From Cristatella mucedo (Eukaryota; Bryozoa; Phylactolaemata; Cristatellidae), in contig WPIO01000025.1 of assembly GCA_009760855.2 (NCBI GenBank), forward strand, positions 4,386,501 through 4,450,500: a stretch of DNA of 64,000 bases, read 5' to 3'. Numbering within the stretch: the stretch's first letter is position 1; the number at the start of each line of letters is the position of its first letter. The position numbers were made by a program, and so were the translations under genes. The notes beneath the pieces are model-generated. The model searched no databases and had not been told where the DNA came from. It worked only from the letters and a program-made list of their open reading frames with translations. Shown here piece after piece: positions 45,801 through 51,289 of this stretch.

Positions 45801-48004
45801 TTGTAGGTGGTTTTGCTCAAAACTGCAAATATCGGTTTGTTTTGAACTTACTAGGTACATCGTGAGCAAATGCAGGCATGTTATTACTTTGTAACTTTTG
45901 AACTGGAGTTTGTTCTACTGTGATTAAAGCGATCCGAAGAGTTAGGTCAATCAACACAGAAATTTCCATCGAATTCAGGGATTCACAGTGTATCCACTGT
46001 ATTTCAGTTTGTTATTGCCTGGCTTACTGCAAAAACCATCAGTCACTTAGTGCTGCGTGATGCAGTTCTCGACATTCGTCGTCCAATTACGGTGTTTTTT
46101 TGCACCGGATTTTGAGAGCTAGTATTGTTTCGCATATGAAGGCATGCTCTAAAGACCGTGTGCTAAACTGGCACACTTTTTCCGACAGCCATTAGGCATC
46201 GAGCTGTGCGACCTACTTAGCATCTTTTACTGCCTGCTGCCACAGCCATCGGTATGCAGCCATGCAGTGTGCGCATTAACATCGCGAGCCAGGAGCCAGT
46301 GCGACTGCCACTCACCGACCTCGCAGTCACGGGTTTTGTGATGTATTTAATTTTTTGTTGATTCCTGTTTTGCTGGTTGTTTGCTACTTATGCGAATCAC
46401 TTTTCCAATCATCAGCCAGCATTTTGCAAGTGACCACCATCACGGTACAGAATCGCCATAGTTGAGATTTGACCTACGGGGTATGTGTGCATCGAAGTAT
46501 GCTGGGGTTAGACTAGAGGATATGACTGTCTCGGATGATTCGAATATGGCAGCAACGGTGTCAGGCTCGCATAGTTTGAACTGGCCTTTGATAAAAAAAA
46601 GAGCTCTGCTGGCTGGGTAGCATTCCTACATCGAGCAACTGAACGATTGGACAAGATTTTGGAGGCACTCCGACATCGTCATGTGAGACAGCATTGTGCA
46701 CTCTGCGATTGGTTTAGGGCATCGTAGAAAAGAGGCATTATCGTGACTGTACCCTTAAAATGGTTTTGCAAGTAAAAAAAAAAATACTAGCTGATTCAAC
46801 TGCCTCTTTTATGTAGCGACAGAAGAGCCTTTGTGGCTATCACCGCCCATTGCAGCAGTGCTAGAGGATCGCCCACCGCAGGATTCAAACCCGCGACCTC
46901 GGGACCGAGGCCGTGAACAGCATCCGCCTCACCTAGACTACCATCACTTTGATTCGCAGAGAATAAAGGTTCAAAGTTTGGCTTTCCGACATATGCCAAT
47001 GTTGATTTTTTAGCTCAGCGCATAGCTCCCGCTCACTACCAGTATGACATCCGGCCGCCAGGCTGGTTAATGTAGATCGATTCACCTTTCTTGAGTCCCG
47101 ACGGATAGAGCTAGCACTTGTAGAGCTCGTAATAAACAGGCATCCATAGGCACCAGGAAAGGGGGAGCAGCAGACCCTGGTCACCCGTCGACCTTCCCCC
47201 GTCGACCTTAGCACGACCTGTTGTCACCGAAAAGGTCAAGGTCTGGATCACTGGCTTAATCCTGGCTATGCCTACAGCGGTTATCACATACACGTGACAG
47301 AATAAGTTGGTGATCTGGATCATGGACGACAAGACCGGCGATATCGGCTATGCGTTCAACGAGAGACTGTTTATATGAGACACTGTGAGCTCTTCGTATT
47401 ATTGAATCAGATCATGAGGCAGGGGTGATGTAAAAAACAATCGGGAATGTTTTAAATTCATCCGGTGGTTCGCTATCGCGTCGGTTCATCAAGGACCATT
47501 TCCTACCTCACTGACGAAAGCGGTTTTCCCACGACCACTGCGTGGGAGGAGGGGTGGAGCTAGGAGCAAGCAAGAAGCAAATGTAAGCCGACCGTGTCGA
47601 CTTTCTACTGGGAAGGAAAAAGAAATCGGGACATGAGCAGGACCGCAACAAGTCGGACCGCGAAAACGTTGTGCTTGACACGCGACACGATGCCGGTCGG
47701 CTACACGCCGAGCGTCGAGAGGACCCGGCCGCCGGTGGCCTGGGCGTTCGGTCGGTCTCGTCTCGCCACGCGGCAGCAGGCGCTGGAGCCGCGGCGACCG
47801 CCGCGAAGGCTAGCCATTCGTTCGATCGTGCGTGTTCAGTCGCATCGTTGTCCTTTTCGTCCACGTTCGTGGCCGGGGCAGGGGCCACGGCCACGAGCAG
47901 CCACCCGGCTCTACACTCTTTACCCCACCGTCTCGTTACAGCTGGCGTTCGTGCTGTTCGACATCGTCATCCAAGAGCTTTTTGAAGAGCTTCGCCAGGG
48001 CTAG
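4591..48004 (+). CDS. SNX14: SNX14, sorting nexin 14 (spliced gene, 28 coding exons modelled)
   Basis: SNX14 is an endoplasmic reticulum membrane protein that works at ER-lipid droplet contacts and in fatty-acid handling. Coding exons: 4591-4685, 5046-5114, 6664-6695 (tentative), 8706-8864, 12957-13000, 18557-18644, 18723-18807, 21961-22117, 22962-23187, 25315-25429, 27253-27408, 27525-27582, 27674-27740, 31324-31374, 32949-32985, 33104-33213, 33401-33551, 35127-35201, 35480-35595, 36438-36537, 36928-36968, 37224-37291, 37373-37508, 37786-37894, 38863-39027, 42979-43080, 45531-45622, 47942-48004. The domain order (membrane hairpin, PXA, RGS, PX, Nexin-C) and the sequence follow vertebrate SNX14 along its whole length. 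Exons 4-28 total 2571 nt with compatible phases. With exons 1-3 the protein is about 920 residues, close to the vertebrate length (about 946). One short exon between exons 3 and 4 is not found. The alignment to SNX14 is from memory of the family; the splice sites are read directly. Confidence 0.95.
5046..5114 (+). CDS. SNX14: SNX14 exon 2: second membrane segment
   Basis: The acceptor is cgttttag and the donor is gtaagt. Joined in phase to exon 1 it reads YRYHALISICSSFLGG and continues through a second hydrophobic segment ending YFARR. This aligns residue for residue with the vertebrate segment that begins RYIHIL. The two hydrophobic stretches would form the ER membrane hairpin. Confidence 0.85.
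5407..5580 (+). mobile_element. tRNA-derived SINE, type A
   Basis: It carries tggcacagtggttaaggtg (A box), ggctcgagccccgtggc (B box), then gcgcctgaatagagattcaa and cttagggtgctattt, the LINE-like 3' tail. It lies in SNX14 intron 2. Confidence 0.8.
5581..6663. other. SNX14 intron sequence, no other feature seen
   Basis: A TG/CA-rich patch at 6285-6350 is the only distinctive element. Open frames here do not match any family I know. Confidence 0.4.
6664..6695 (+). CDS. SNX14: SNX14 exon 3 (tentative)
   Basis: A 32-nt segment lies between a tttccag acceptor and a gtaagt donor. It continues exon 2 in phase as RWDLEVPLLFF, resembling the vertebrate stretch after the membrane hairpin (LLPNIFF). 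It ends in phase 1, but exon 4 starts in phase 0, so a further exon of 2 nt plus whole codons must lie between 6700 and 8700. I did not find it. Confidence 0.4.
7025..7165 (+). mobile_element. tRNA-derived SINE, type B, partial head
   Basis: It has tccaggggtaaggtggtcac, cacgacccagattgcgg, ctgtcgctatataaaatgag and ggctgtttgatcagccaac, the type B order. The B box is damaged. Confidence 0.7.
7895..8320. repeat. Compound GA / CA microsatellite
   Basis: Alternating long blocks: (GA)n at about 7895-8005, (CA)n at about 8036-8126, (GA)n at 8150-8206 and 8275-8318. The short spacer with agtaagcagagagtgagagagac occurs twice, so part of the array arose by segmental duplication. The low-complexity open frames are not genes. 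Confidence 0.95.
8706..8864 (+). CDS. SNX14: SNX14 exon 4: CxxC...CxxH motif and start of PXA domain
   Basis: The acceptor is ttgcttgcag and the donor gtaagt; the exon is 53 codons in phase 0. It contains CLTCGRNDCQRH, matching the conserved cysteine/histidine cluster of SNX14 (CxxCxxxxCxxH), then LPWSDVFVPERVDRAIES, the start of the PXA domain. The long GA/CA arrays end about 390 bp upstream in the preceding intron. Confidence 0.93.
8865..12180. other. SNX14 intron 4, first part
   Basis: No coding exon, RNA or recognisable repeat supported here. Several short open frames exist on both strands. Confidence 0.4.
12185..12330 (+). mobile_element. tRNA-derived SINE, type B, diverged
   Basis: It has gggtcgtgggtgcaacccct in the B-box position, then gagcgatcctttatcgac, gatagccgtgaaagctcttc and gctgctttataaatgttaaa. 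Confidence 0.6.
12957..13000 (+). CDS. SNX14: SNX14 exon 5: PXA core motif
   Basis: A 44-nt exon between ggtattttag and gtaagc encodes FFGLVLQKFVYSWYR when joined to its neighbours. It aligns without gaps to the PXA motif of the family (LVLENFVYPWYR) and closes the gap between exons 4 and 6 exactly. Confidence 0.92.
13001..14835. other. SNX14 intron 5, AT-richer unassigned DNA
   Basis: Nothing recognised between exon 5 and the short open frame at 14844. Confidence 0.4.
14844..15020 (+). other. 58-codon open frame, unrecognised
   Basis: An ATG-initiated frame inside SNX14 intron 5, containing LPGHKIDKYAKQYNDLQLKA and QRVAKDSILRSS. Its lysine/glutamine-rich, non-repetitive composition looks more protein-like than neighbouring frames. 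It could be a relic of the LINE located downstream or of an unrelated gene. No family is recognised. Confidence 0.3.
15600..16160 (+). pseudogene. Decayed LINE reverse transcriptase, N-terminal part
   Basis: The plus strand shows LIKKPTVDRESLNN, then a frame with GSASMLVLLDISAAFDT, the classic non-LTR reverse transcriptase motif before the palm. Frameshifts and stops break it. With 17330-17545 it is probably one copy split by later insertions. Confidence 0.75.
16205..16310. repeat. AAT run with inverted LINE tails
   Basis: The 13-nt arms tttgtataacact and agtgttatacaaa flank a short loop, each continuing into AAT/ATT repeats. This is two copies of the LINE/SINE tail in opposite orientation, almost back to back. 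Confidence 0.7.
16425..16580 (+). mobile_element. tRNA-derived SINE, type B
   Basis: It has cgcaggctcgagtcctgcag (B box), caggcaatcctttatagcc, and atgaggctattgatcagcta, then a T-rich end. Confidence 0.75.
17330..17550 (+). pseudogene. LINE C-terminal domain fragment
   Basis: The frame reads FKNRAFSSYAPKVRSLIP, matching [18 protein letters not shown] of the 884-1588 LINE, with flanking remnants. Confidence 0.65.
18235..18305 (+). repeat. LINE/SINE 3' tail fragment
   Basis: The block cattataaagtgatctggtt and ttctcttaagacc, followed by an ATT-rich stretch, matches the shared tail. Confidence 0.45.
18557..18644 (+). CDS. SNX14: SNX14 exon 6: PXA domain
   Basis: The acceptor is ttcttttag and the donor gtaagg. 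It encodes DVSEDEAFVIEARKAIRFAV and onward, the PXA helix pair of vertebrate SNX14 (DVTDDESFVDELR...). The arginine codon is split with exon 5 (AG|A). Confidence 0.95.
18723..18807 (+). CDS. SNX14: SNX14 exon 7: PXA domain
   Basis: It follows exon 6 after a 78-nt intron. The acceptor is cctttgcag and the donor gtaaag. It encodes VNVPYLLEKKVIPEIIKHAV and onward, matching the PXA segment VDIPSIITKKLLKAAMKHI of the family. Confidence 0.94.
19590..21215 (+). pseudogene. Decayed LINE copy (family 2), split by a CT array
   Basis: The plus strand shows remnants of the reverse transcriptase: ADEALASLD, a GVSQGSVL-like segment and SANFLKLNDDKTELLLK. After the CT-rich array come LELNMAARLV and QPIQSRMLTLTHK of the C-terminal domain. 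The order matches the 25.8-27.1 kb copy. Many frameshifts. Confidence 0.75.
20222..20733. repeat. CT-rich microsatellite, about 510 bp
   Basis: Nearly pure pyrimidine on the plus strand, mixing (CT)n, CCCTCTCT and CTCCTCTC units. It lies inside a LINE copy. Confidence 0.95.
21961..22117 (+). CDS. SNX14: SNX14 exon 8: PXA domain
   Basis: The acceptor is tgcctttcag. It encodes EELAQRCFKEDMHCALTSRV and onward to a segment ending VLPHILSSEMLQC, matching PELHVAL...LFPYILPP in vertebrates. Two overlapping donors exist (gtgtaag and gtaagt); only the second keeps the frame into exon 9. Confidence 0.93.
22795..22947 (+). mobile_element. tRNA-derived SINE, type B, next to SNX14 exon 9
   Basis: It has ggtcaggggtaaggtgctta (A-box region), ggtcgtgggttgttgagtcc (damaged B box), and gctgctatgcacatgcaaat then gagactgttgggtcaac. 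The exon 9 acceptor AG follows within about 15-25 nt. Confidence 0.7.
22962..23187 (+). CDS. SNX14: SNX14 exon 9: end of PXA domain
   Basis: The largest coding exon (226 nt) runs between ttctttgccaag and gtaagt. It encodes SLTHLVKGILSEGIMLSIVD and SDADTINKLLLVLLDMEPP, aligning to LLIREILSGSVFLP and ADPDTVNHLLIIFID of vertebrate SNX14. A tRNA-derived SINE ends about 15-25 nt upstream and so may supply the branch point or pyrimidine tract. Confidence 0.95.
23374..23570 (+). mobile_element. Non-autonomous hAT-like element (MITE), one end
   Basis: It begins cagcggcagagccaggattt, the usual form of hAT terminal repeats (CAGxGGCGGAxCCAGGATTT). It shares gggcaagacccgaaag and the region around actcggttgctcgtcg with the 57.1-kb copy. 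The far end was not located. Confidence 0.55.
25315..25429 (+). CDS. SNX14: SNX14 exon 10: start of RGS domain
   Basis: The acceptor is tattttcag and the donor gtaact. It encodes DQMLLVKFMDYMKSKGATSY followed by LQLCLSA. This matches the start of the SNX14 RGS domain ([22 protein letters not shown]). An RGS fold is present in SNX13, SNX14 and SNX25; GAP activity is not established for SNX14. Confidence 0.93.
25810..27065 (-). mobile_element. LINE copy (family 2) with reverse transcriptase palm
   Basis: The minus strand encodes TIDHEVLLGRLRTTIGLADE, GVPKGSVLGPLLSSIY, FYADNTQLYLS (the catalytic box, YADN where YADD is usual) and NFLKLNDDKTELLLIGDPKH. A second frame (26374-25832) encodes the C-terminal domain, with MNMAARLV and WMPVEQRIQSKILTLTHKAR. 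Frameshifts between the two frames and the lost 5' part make it inactive. It lies antisense in SNX14 intron 10 and is the best-preserved reverse transcriptase here. Confidence 0.88.
27253..27408 (+). CDS. SNX14: SNX14 exon 11: RGS domain
   Basis: The acceptor is tatttgcag and the donor gtgtgt. It encodes AFRKEFIKMPCQYKDLSNLH and onward, aligning to the RGS core [21 protein letters not shown]. It lies about 170 bp beyond the 5' side of a minus-strand LINE copy. Confidence 0.92.
27525..27582 (+). CDS. SNX14: SNX14 exon 12: RGS domain
   Basis: A 58-nt exon between ctttttcag and gtatac. It encodes SDGRPDELYTFCTTKMVDR and fits the phases of exons 11 and 13. It aligns weakly with IAEGPYIDVVKLQTMR of vertebrates. 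Confidence 0.85.
27674..27740 (+). CDS. SNX14: SNX14 exon 13: end of RGS domain
   Basis: A 67-nt exon between ccttgtag and gtaaat encodes LCEVSRQLLEHMFLPDFLAS plus FQ. This is the terminal RGS helix ([20 protein letters not shown] in vertebrates). Confidence 0.9.
28580..31030 (-). mobile_element. Broken hAT-type DNA transposon (ZMYM1-like transposase)
   Basis: The minus strand near 30040 reads YCIMVDETRNSS, the first catalytic acidic motif of this transposase type, then meets an in-frame TAG. Further on, 29313-29086 encodes HGIDVSDMSTNYVRRGRPCL, FCVDIFHSSIA and FNAESMEMLRL. After that come remnants with LLKQQLINLCRD and LPQLSILQC. These match the order of DUF4371/hAT transposases related to ZMYM1. 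The ends are inferred from a CAG-CCGGGTTTTCA-like left end and a cccctagccaatgctg right end, so the borders are approximate. It lies in SNX14 intron 13. Confidence 0.72.
31324..31374 (+). CDS. SNX14: SNX14 exon 14: RGS-PX linker
   Basis: A 51-nt phase-0 exon with acceptor agcacttcag and donor gtaagt. It encodes LLVRTKGSTEERQRSHL, resembling QLLRGAESPTRNSKL just after the RGS domain. An AG eight bases upstream would break the frame and is rejected. It lies just downstream of the broken hAT element. Confidence 0.8.
32080..32200 (-). mobile_element. tRNA-derived SINE, type B, partial
   Basis: It has tgattcagcagccttattta, cagcagaagagtcctaccgg and ctgcaggactcgaacacacg, the reversed type B order. 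Confidence 0.65.
32949..32985 (+). CDS. SNX14: SNX14 exon 15: linker microexon
   Basis: A 37-nt exon between cgggtcag and gttagg encodes KKRKNIASLSLT, resembling LNRGSLSLDDF of vertebrates. Phases agree with exons 14 and 16. The similarity is short, so this call leans on phase and position. Confidence 0.65.
33104..33213 (+). CDS. SNX14: SNX14 exon 16: Ala/Val/Pro-rich linker
   Basis: The acceptor is gtgctttag and the donor gtaagt. It encodes EKQVKDQDLQMLTAAS, followed by a run of alanines, VVVV, and a proline-rich end (PLPPPPLPTT). Such low-complexity sequence replaces the less ordered vertebrate linker. The polyalanine/proline part could vary in length. Confidence 0.7.
33401..33551 (+). CDS. 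SNX14: SNX14 exon 17: start of PX domain
   Basis: It encodes EELHDLKEWHVTIPSISVLP and continues ELFQVQVLRQH. This matches AAWKISIPYVDF...IPVFCIDVERND, the first strands of the PX domain. The donor is gtgaga. The 5' end is the AG at 33400 (phase 0); an in-frame AG at 33421 is an alternative. Confidence 0.88.
34070..34240 (+). pseudogene. LINE C-terminal fragment (family 1)
   Basis: The plus strand contains NFKSLGDRAFS and later a frame with LTTFKKKLKTHLF, the end of the family 1 protein. It then runs into an AAT repeat. Confidence 0.65.
34248..34805 (-). mobile_element. LINE 3' end (family 1), 5'-truncated
   Basis: Very similar to 884-1430, including the tail block cacttgataaagcgccctca and the frame with [20 protein letters not shown]. 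It lies tail to tail with the 34070-34240 fragment, sharing the AAT run. Frameshifted. Confidence 0.8.
35127..35201 (+). CDS. SNX14: SNX14 exon 18: PX domain
   Basis: The acceptor is ctttgtag and the donor gtgcgt. It encodes IPAVSVYRSLGDFHKLEQKL followed by KEFH, aligned to [22 protein letters not shown]. The first arginine of the PX R(R/x)xxxF motif is kept. The loop before it is shorter than in vertebrates. Confidence 0.93.
35480..35595 (+). CDS. SNX14: SNX14 exon 19: PX domain
   Basis: The acceptor is a T-rich run ending aag, and the donor is gtaggt. It encodes DLQLPPRRTFKRPRREGNLH and ends DLEKYLN, matching DAQLPSKRI...EFQEYLQ. A second AG 23 nt in and a second GT four nt later break the phase and are rejected. 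Confidence 0.9.
36438..36537 (+). CDS. SNX14: SNX14 exon 20: end of PX domain
   Basis: The acceptor is ccattgcag and the donor gtgagt. It encodes SLLRQTELENSQLLHSFLVD, matching LLQHPELSNSQLLADFLSP at the end of the vertebrate PX domain. Confidence 0.95.
36928..36968 (+). CDS. SNX14: SNX14 exon 21
   Basis: A 41-nt exon between tctcattgcag and gtgagt encodes NAIRSVPRKLVVE, matching GKIIKSVPGKLMKE of vertebrate SNX14. Phases fit both neighbours. Confidence 0.9.
37224..37291 (+). CDS. SNX14: SNX14 exon 22
   Basis: The acceptor is gtttgttttag and the donor gtaagc. It encodes RGQHLATFLQRFLSSTKP and ends PCC, matching [21 protein letters not shown]. Confidence 0.93.
37373..37508 (+). CDS. SNX14: SNX14 exon 23: Ser/Thr-rich linker
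   Basis: The exon bridges the phase between exons 22 and 24 and encodes a serine/threonine/glycine-rich linker (for example SQSQSTGAISTTGAGTASAG). Three AGs (exon starting at 37373, 37379 or 37388) all give the same frame, so the 5' end is uncertain. The linker is not conserved; the call rests on phase and position. Confidence 0.65.
37786..37894 (+). CDS. SNX14: SNX14 exon 24: start of Nexin-C domain
   Basis: The acceptor is ctttgcag and the donor gtaagg. After an Ala/Gly/Ser-rich stretch it encodes SEELHNTVFQYVTYV, matching the vertebrate segment GVYDYLMYVG that begins the C-terminal sorting nexin domain. Confidence 0.87.
37966..38140 (-). mobile_element. tRNA-derived SINE, type A
   Basis: Read on the minus strand: cttaatc..., cacggggctcgaccccacg around the B box, then aagtagagattgag and ctatacaaatg. 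It sits about 70 bp after SNX14 exon 24. Confidence 0.7.
38712..38782. repeat. TG microsatellite
   Basis: About 70 bp of (TG)n with scattered CG steps, in SNX14 intron 24. Confidence 0.95.
38863..39027 (+). CDS. SNX14: SNX14 exon 25: Nexin-C domain
   Basis: The acceptor is ttctcttatag and the donor gttagt. It encodes VFQISKAGHTILMAARELAD and ends SQEHRIEALILLLEG, matching VVFQVPDWLHHLLM and FQEHRLVSLITLLRD. It is one of the best-conserved exons. Confidence 0.96.
39126..39290 (-). mobile_element. tRNA-derived SINE, type A
   Basis: AAT repeats, then catttgtatagcaccctaag, gcgcttcacatatgtcacgg, ggctcgagcccacgacctcg and gagcaccttaacctctgggc. All are read reversed and match the 5407 copy. Confidence 0.8.
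39395..40065 (-). pseudogene. Decayed LINE reverse transcriptase (family 1-like)
   Basis: Minus-strand remnants in order: SVLGQLLF, FHFYA, FLKLNDDKTKLLVTGKPS, SCLNLCNSLLAGLPACAI. The 3' part is lost or replaced by the AAT run at 39390. Confidence 0.7.
40440..40625 (-). mobile_element. tRNA-derived SINE, type B-like
   Basis: The reversed order of tagctgcttaggaacctctg, ctcgaacctacgacccgggt and gcaccttacccttgggcaaa fits type B, with a diverged middle. A shorter head-like relic lies at 40120-40205. Confidence 0.55.
42364..42403. repeat. GT microsatellite
   Basis: (GT)n passing into (GC/GT) steps, directly at the tail side of the type A SINE that follows. Confidence 0.9.
42395..42545 (-). mobile_element. 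tRNA-derived SINE, type A
   Basis: Read reversed: catttgtatagcactcttag, ggtgcttcacacaagccacg, ggcttgagcccacgacctcg, gagcaccttacccctgagct. The B box differs by one base from the usual form. Confidence 0.8.
42775..42818. repeat. GT microsatellite
   Basis: An uninterrupted (TG)n run of about 44 bp, 160 bp upstream of SNX14 exon 26. Confidence 0.95.
42979..43080 (+). CDS. SNX14: SNX14 exon 26: Nexin-C domain
   Basis: The acceptor is gtttgcag and the donor gtaagt. It encodes EAVFSQDEESLACKEAARLS and ends ALTELKNFLPG, matching [20 protein letters not shown] and FEEMMNYIPD. Confidence 0.94.
43673..45007 (-). mobile_element. Candidate solo LTR of an LTR retrotransposon
   Basis: A 1335-bp GC-rich block starts TGTAACGCC and ends GGCGCTACA, so both strands open TGTARCGCC and close with the TG...CA form of LTRs. 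It is flanked by the direct repeat AATT (43669-43672 and 45008-45011). On the minus strand a TATA-like tatttaag lies at 44608-44601 and an AATAAA at 43894-43889, in the right order for an LTR promoter and poly(A) signal. No gag or pol frame is present. Starts of this form occur in Gypsy-type elements, but the superfamily is not proven. Confidence 0.65.
43936..44290. repeat. Three tandem units of 122 bp inside the LTR-like block
   Basis: The word tgaactag recurs at 44021, 44143 and 44265, exactly 122 bp apart. It is accompanied by cctaaaccctacccgg, cttctccacactgaag and cacgccaactcaagcact variants. Tandem repeats of this size are common in LTR U3/R regions. Confidence 0.85.
45531..45622 (+). 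CDS. SNX14: SNX14 exon 27: Nexin-C domain
   Basis: The acceptor is tttctttttag and the donor gtacgg. It encodes VVWYLVDKDFVCTKLEEIFL and ends IQEPALNRQ, matching the vertebrate end LQQPVLNKQ. The preceding intron carries the candidate solo LTR. Confidence 0.93.
45623..46780. other. SNX14 last intron, first part
   Basis: No feature recognised. Confidence 0.4.
46785..46950 (-). mobile_element. tRNA-derived SINE, type B
   Basis: Reversed type B: agctgattcaactgcctctt, gtagcgacagaagagccttt, gatcgcccaccgcaggattc, aacccgcgacctcgggaccg. Confidence 0.8.
47942..48004 (+). CDS. SNX14: SNX14 exon 28: C-terminus and stop
   Basis: After the acceptor ctcgttacag it encodes [20 protein letters not shown] and stops at TAG 48002-48004. 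It matches [20 protein letters not shown]; the vertebrate protein runs about 13 residues further. Confidence 0.96.
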   Translation: [20 protein letters not shown]

Positions 48005-48820
48005 GTGCTTCTTTGAAAAAGAAAAAAGTTCGAGTCTTTCTTCGTGTTCGCGGGAACGAGGCGGCGGAGCGTTGGCTGGAGCAGCCGCGACAGACGTTCG
48101 AGCAGCCGTCGAGCCATCACGTGGCCAGTCACGAGGAGATCACGACTGCGACTGCGAAGCGGTCGATGCACCCAGCGAAAGGCAGGCAAAGACGCAGGTC
48201 AGGAGCAGTGCAGGGGGGGGGGGCCGTGGCGCTTGGGCGAACCTCGGATGTGCTTTGCCCAGGCGGCGTAACGCGCCAAGGAACTCGAGGAAGTGGTTCG
48301 TGCAGGTACAGCGAAGATGAAATCTCGCTTAGGCTGCCGCTGGGCTCCAAGTGTCCTAAAGAACGCCTAGGAAAGGGGGACAGCTGAGCAACCGGTGCAA
48401 GTCAGCCATGTCGTCGGCGGCGGACTCGTAACGTCATGCTGCAGTCTTGCTTTATATATTTTTTGTTTTCATCGGCGTTTATTTTGTAAAAAAAAAGGGG
48501 CGGAAGATCCCGGTAGTACCTGGACCAAATGATTCGTTTTTGTTGTGTAGTCCTACCTCGCTGCCAGCCAGTTCGTGTTTCGGCTCAGTTAACATGTTCG
48601 GTCGTGTTCCCGCTAGCGTAGCTTTCGCTGTGGTATTTTGTGCAAGAGTTGGTCTTTTGACTAATCCCTGCCATGTTGTGTGAGCAGATACAATGTTCAG
48701 CTGGTCTCACATATTTCGCATCAATGTCAAACCATTCCATTATGTCCGTATCCCATGCTCCCCTTAAAGGATCTGCTATTAGTGCCTACTGGCAATAACT
48801 ATGTTAAACTCCGTTCAGTC

Positions 48821-48826
48821 AATAAA
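48821..48826 (+). terminator. Candidate SNX14 polyadenylation signal
   Basis: A canonical AATAAA lies 817 nt past the SNX14 stop and is followed by AT-rich and T-rich sequence. It is the best plus-strand candidate before the next mobile element. It would give an 840-nt 3' UTR containing an 11-G run at 48213-48223. Confidence 0.5.
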
Positions 48827-49142
48827 GTATGAGTAATAATTGTTTAGTTCAGCCAACCGAGTAAGGAGGTAATGCTTATTTATTCTTGTATTATGCACCA
48901 CAGTTGCATTTGATTTATTCTATGTCAGAATACGGCTATCGGATTATCGACGTGGCAGAACGCGTCGAAATACCATCACTTTGTACTATCGCCTTTCGTC
49001 CATGATCTGTGTCATAGCCCACTGTCGAAGTAAGCACTTGTTTTTTCTGGACTCGCACAAGAACATGGTCCTGAAGTGCAGGGACGGCAAAACTTTTTGC
49101 GTTTAATTAATATGCACGAATGCGAGTTTATGTGTGCCTTAC

Positions 49143-49143
<1 letters not shown>

Positions 49144-49173
<30 letters not shown>

Positions 49174-49190
49174 GCTCTCTCTCTCTCTCG
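49144..49190. repeat. CT microsatellite
   Basis: (CT)n with two interruptions, between the two genes. Confidence 0.95.
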
Positions 49191-49439
49191 GGCCACACTT
49201 TGTAATGGTAAAAGGGAGAAGCTTCGAGAGGAACTGAGCCTTGCAGCGATGAAGAAAATGCTGCACCGGCAGCCAGCTGCTTTGTGCACGTGGCCCTACG
49301 CCAGGCCTCCACAAGCCACATCCGACTAAAGCAGACCTTGAGTCGCAACCTATGAATTTCCCAAGTTTCTGCCTGCGAAGTGGCTACCTTAAAATCCAGT
49401 AGAAAGAGCTCCTCTCTTAAAGATATAATACCATCCCCT

Positions 49440-50910
49440 CACTGGTCTCAACTGTAAGAAAAACTGAATCCAGTCATAACTCTGTAACATATAATAATAT
49501 CCTAGAAAAGTAACGTTCAGTTTCCATTATTCTTTTTGTCAAAGATTCTTGAAAAGATTGTCACTAAGCAGCTTGTAGAACGTTTTGAAAGGAATGAACT
49601 GCCAGAAAAATTCAGTCGGGATTCAAGCGACACCACTCCACTGAAAATGCTGTCATCCGTGTGACCACTGCCATCGTAAGCAGCAACTATGACAGTGGTA
49701 ATCTAACTGCCCTGGCCTTAGTTGATCAGCTGCGTTCGACACTATTGATCACGATATCCTAGTTGAAAGATTGAGAACAACGATCGGTCTCGCTGACGAG
49801 GCACTGGTGTGGTTCCAATTGTACTGGTCAGATCGTGTTTAATCCATGTCGTGTGGTGGTCAAGTTTCATCCAGCAGACCAGTCACCTGTGGAGTTCCAC
49901 ACGGGTCCGTTTTCGGTCCTTTGCTGTTTCTCCATTTATACCGAGCCTCTGGGAAAGGTGATTCCGGCCACGGGATCGACTATCTCTCTGTGCTGACGAT
50001 ACTTTGCTATATTCGTCGTTAAACCGTCGGAATCTGCTGCAGTGACCGATGTATTGAACAATAGCCTTGCAGGCATTCGATCCTGGCCAATTTCCTTAAA
50101 CTAAACGACAATAAAGCCGAGCTACTTATGGGACAACCTAAGCATGCGGCTGGACTAGAAGACTTTGCTCTGCTAATTGGTGATGCTATAGTGTGACTAG
50201 CACCACGTGCTAGGGAATTTAGGTGTCCTCTTAAAACTGCTTACATTTTAAAAGTTCATTAAGAAGACTGCCACCACAGCTAGCCACATTATATCCCTGG
50301 GTAAGATGTAGGGCTATCTATCTACCAAGGTGGCTTATCATAAATTTACCCAGCTCTTTGGTTCAGTCTAGGCCAGACTACTGCAATTCCGTCTTGCCCG
50401 AGCTACCAAAAAGGCCATTAAGCCTCTGTAGCTGGTGATTAATATGGCCGCAAGGTTAGTCAACAAATCCCGGTGGTTCAGATGGGTGTCTCCTTGATCA
50501 ACAGATACACAGCAAAATTCTTACACTGCCTGCCACAAGGCTTCCCACGGCTTGTCTCCTTCATACCTAGCTGAACTGCTGCACCCGTTTCAGCTTCATC
50601 GTGCCCTCAGGTCTTCTATGGACAATAACTTAGCTGTTCCATTCTTTCTCTTGAAAGACCATTAGCAACAACAACTTTGAAGGTCCTAGGCTGTGGAACT
50701 GACTGCTACATTTCCATTGCGATGACATATATTCTACTGCTGCCGACTGTGGCACATCCTTTCCAGCCGTCCTGAGCTAGTACCTATTCCAAGCTACTCA
50801 CTGCCTAGACTACCATCCTCCTGACTCAGCTATGCTTCACACTTTCTCTTTGTTGAGTGCGATGGAGTCTATTGGCTACCATATCCCTACCGAAAGATGC
50901 TTAGGCATTT
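49440..50910 (+). pseudogene. Decayed LINE copy (family 2), most complete in extent
   Basis: Plus-strand remnants in order: SKILEKIVTKQLVERFERNE, ENAVIRVTTAI, AAFDTIDHDI, RTTIGLADEALVWF, a GVPHGS-like segment, FLKLNDNKAELL and MAARL, then the C-terminal relic. Many stops and frameshifts. It lies between the 3' ends of SNX14 and RRS1. Confidence 0.82.
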
Positions 50911-51289
50911 AGTGCGATATGGAAAACTCAGAAACATGCTTCCTGAATAAATTCCTGCTCCCTGCACCCTTCGACACGTACATGCGAAACAGCGACAGAG
51001 GAACCCCGTCCAGTAGCCAGCCGTGCTAAGATTGTTCTCAGAGCTGAGAATAGCTTCAAAATCACTGTGAGCCCCTTTGGTCCTGGATCACTGGGAAACC
51101 GGCAGACCAAACTCGACACAAAAATGTCGGTCCGTTCCACATAACCCGTGCAATAAAAGATCGATCACTGCTTAATGAACTGTTTGAGCTTTTCGATGTG
51201 GAGACCAATAGCATCAGCTGCCATGAAAAAATCTGACGGCAGTAAAATGCAATCCGTAAGTAGTAACGGACATTTAAATTTTTAAACGC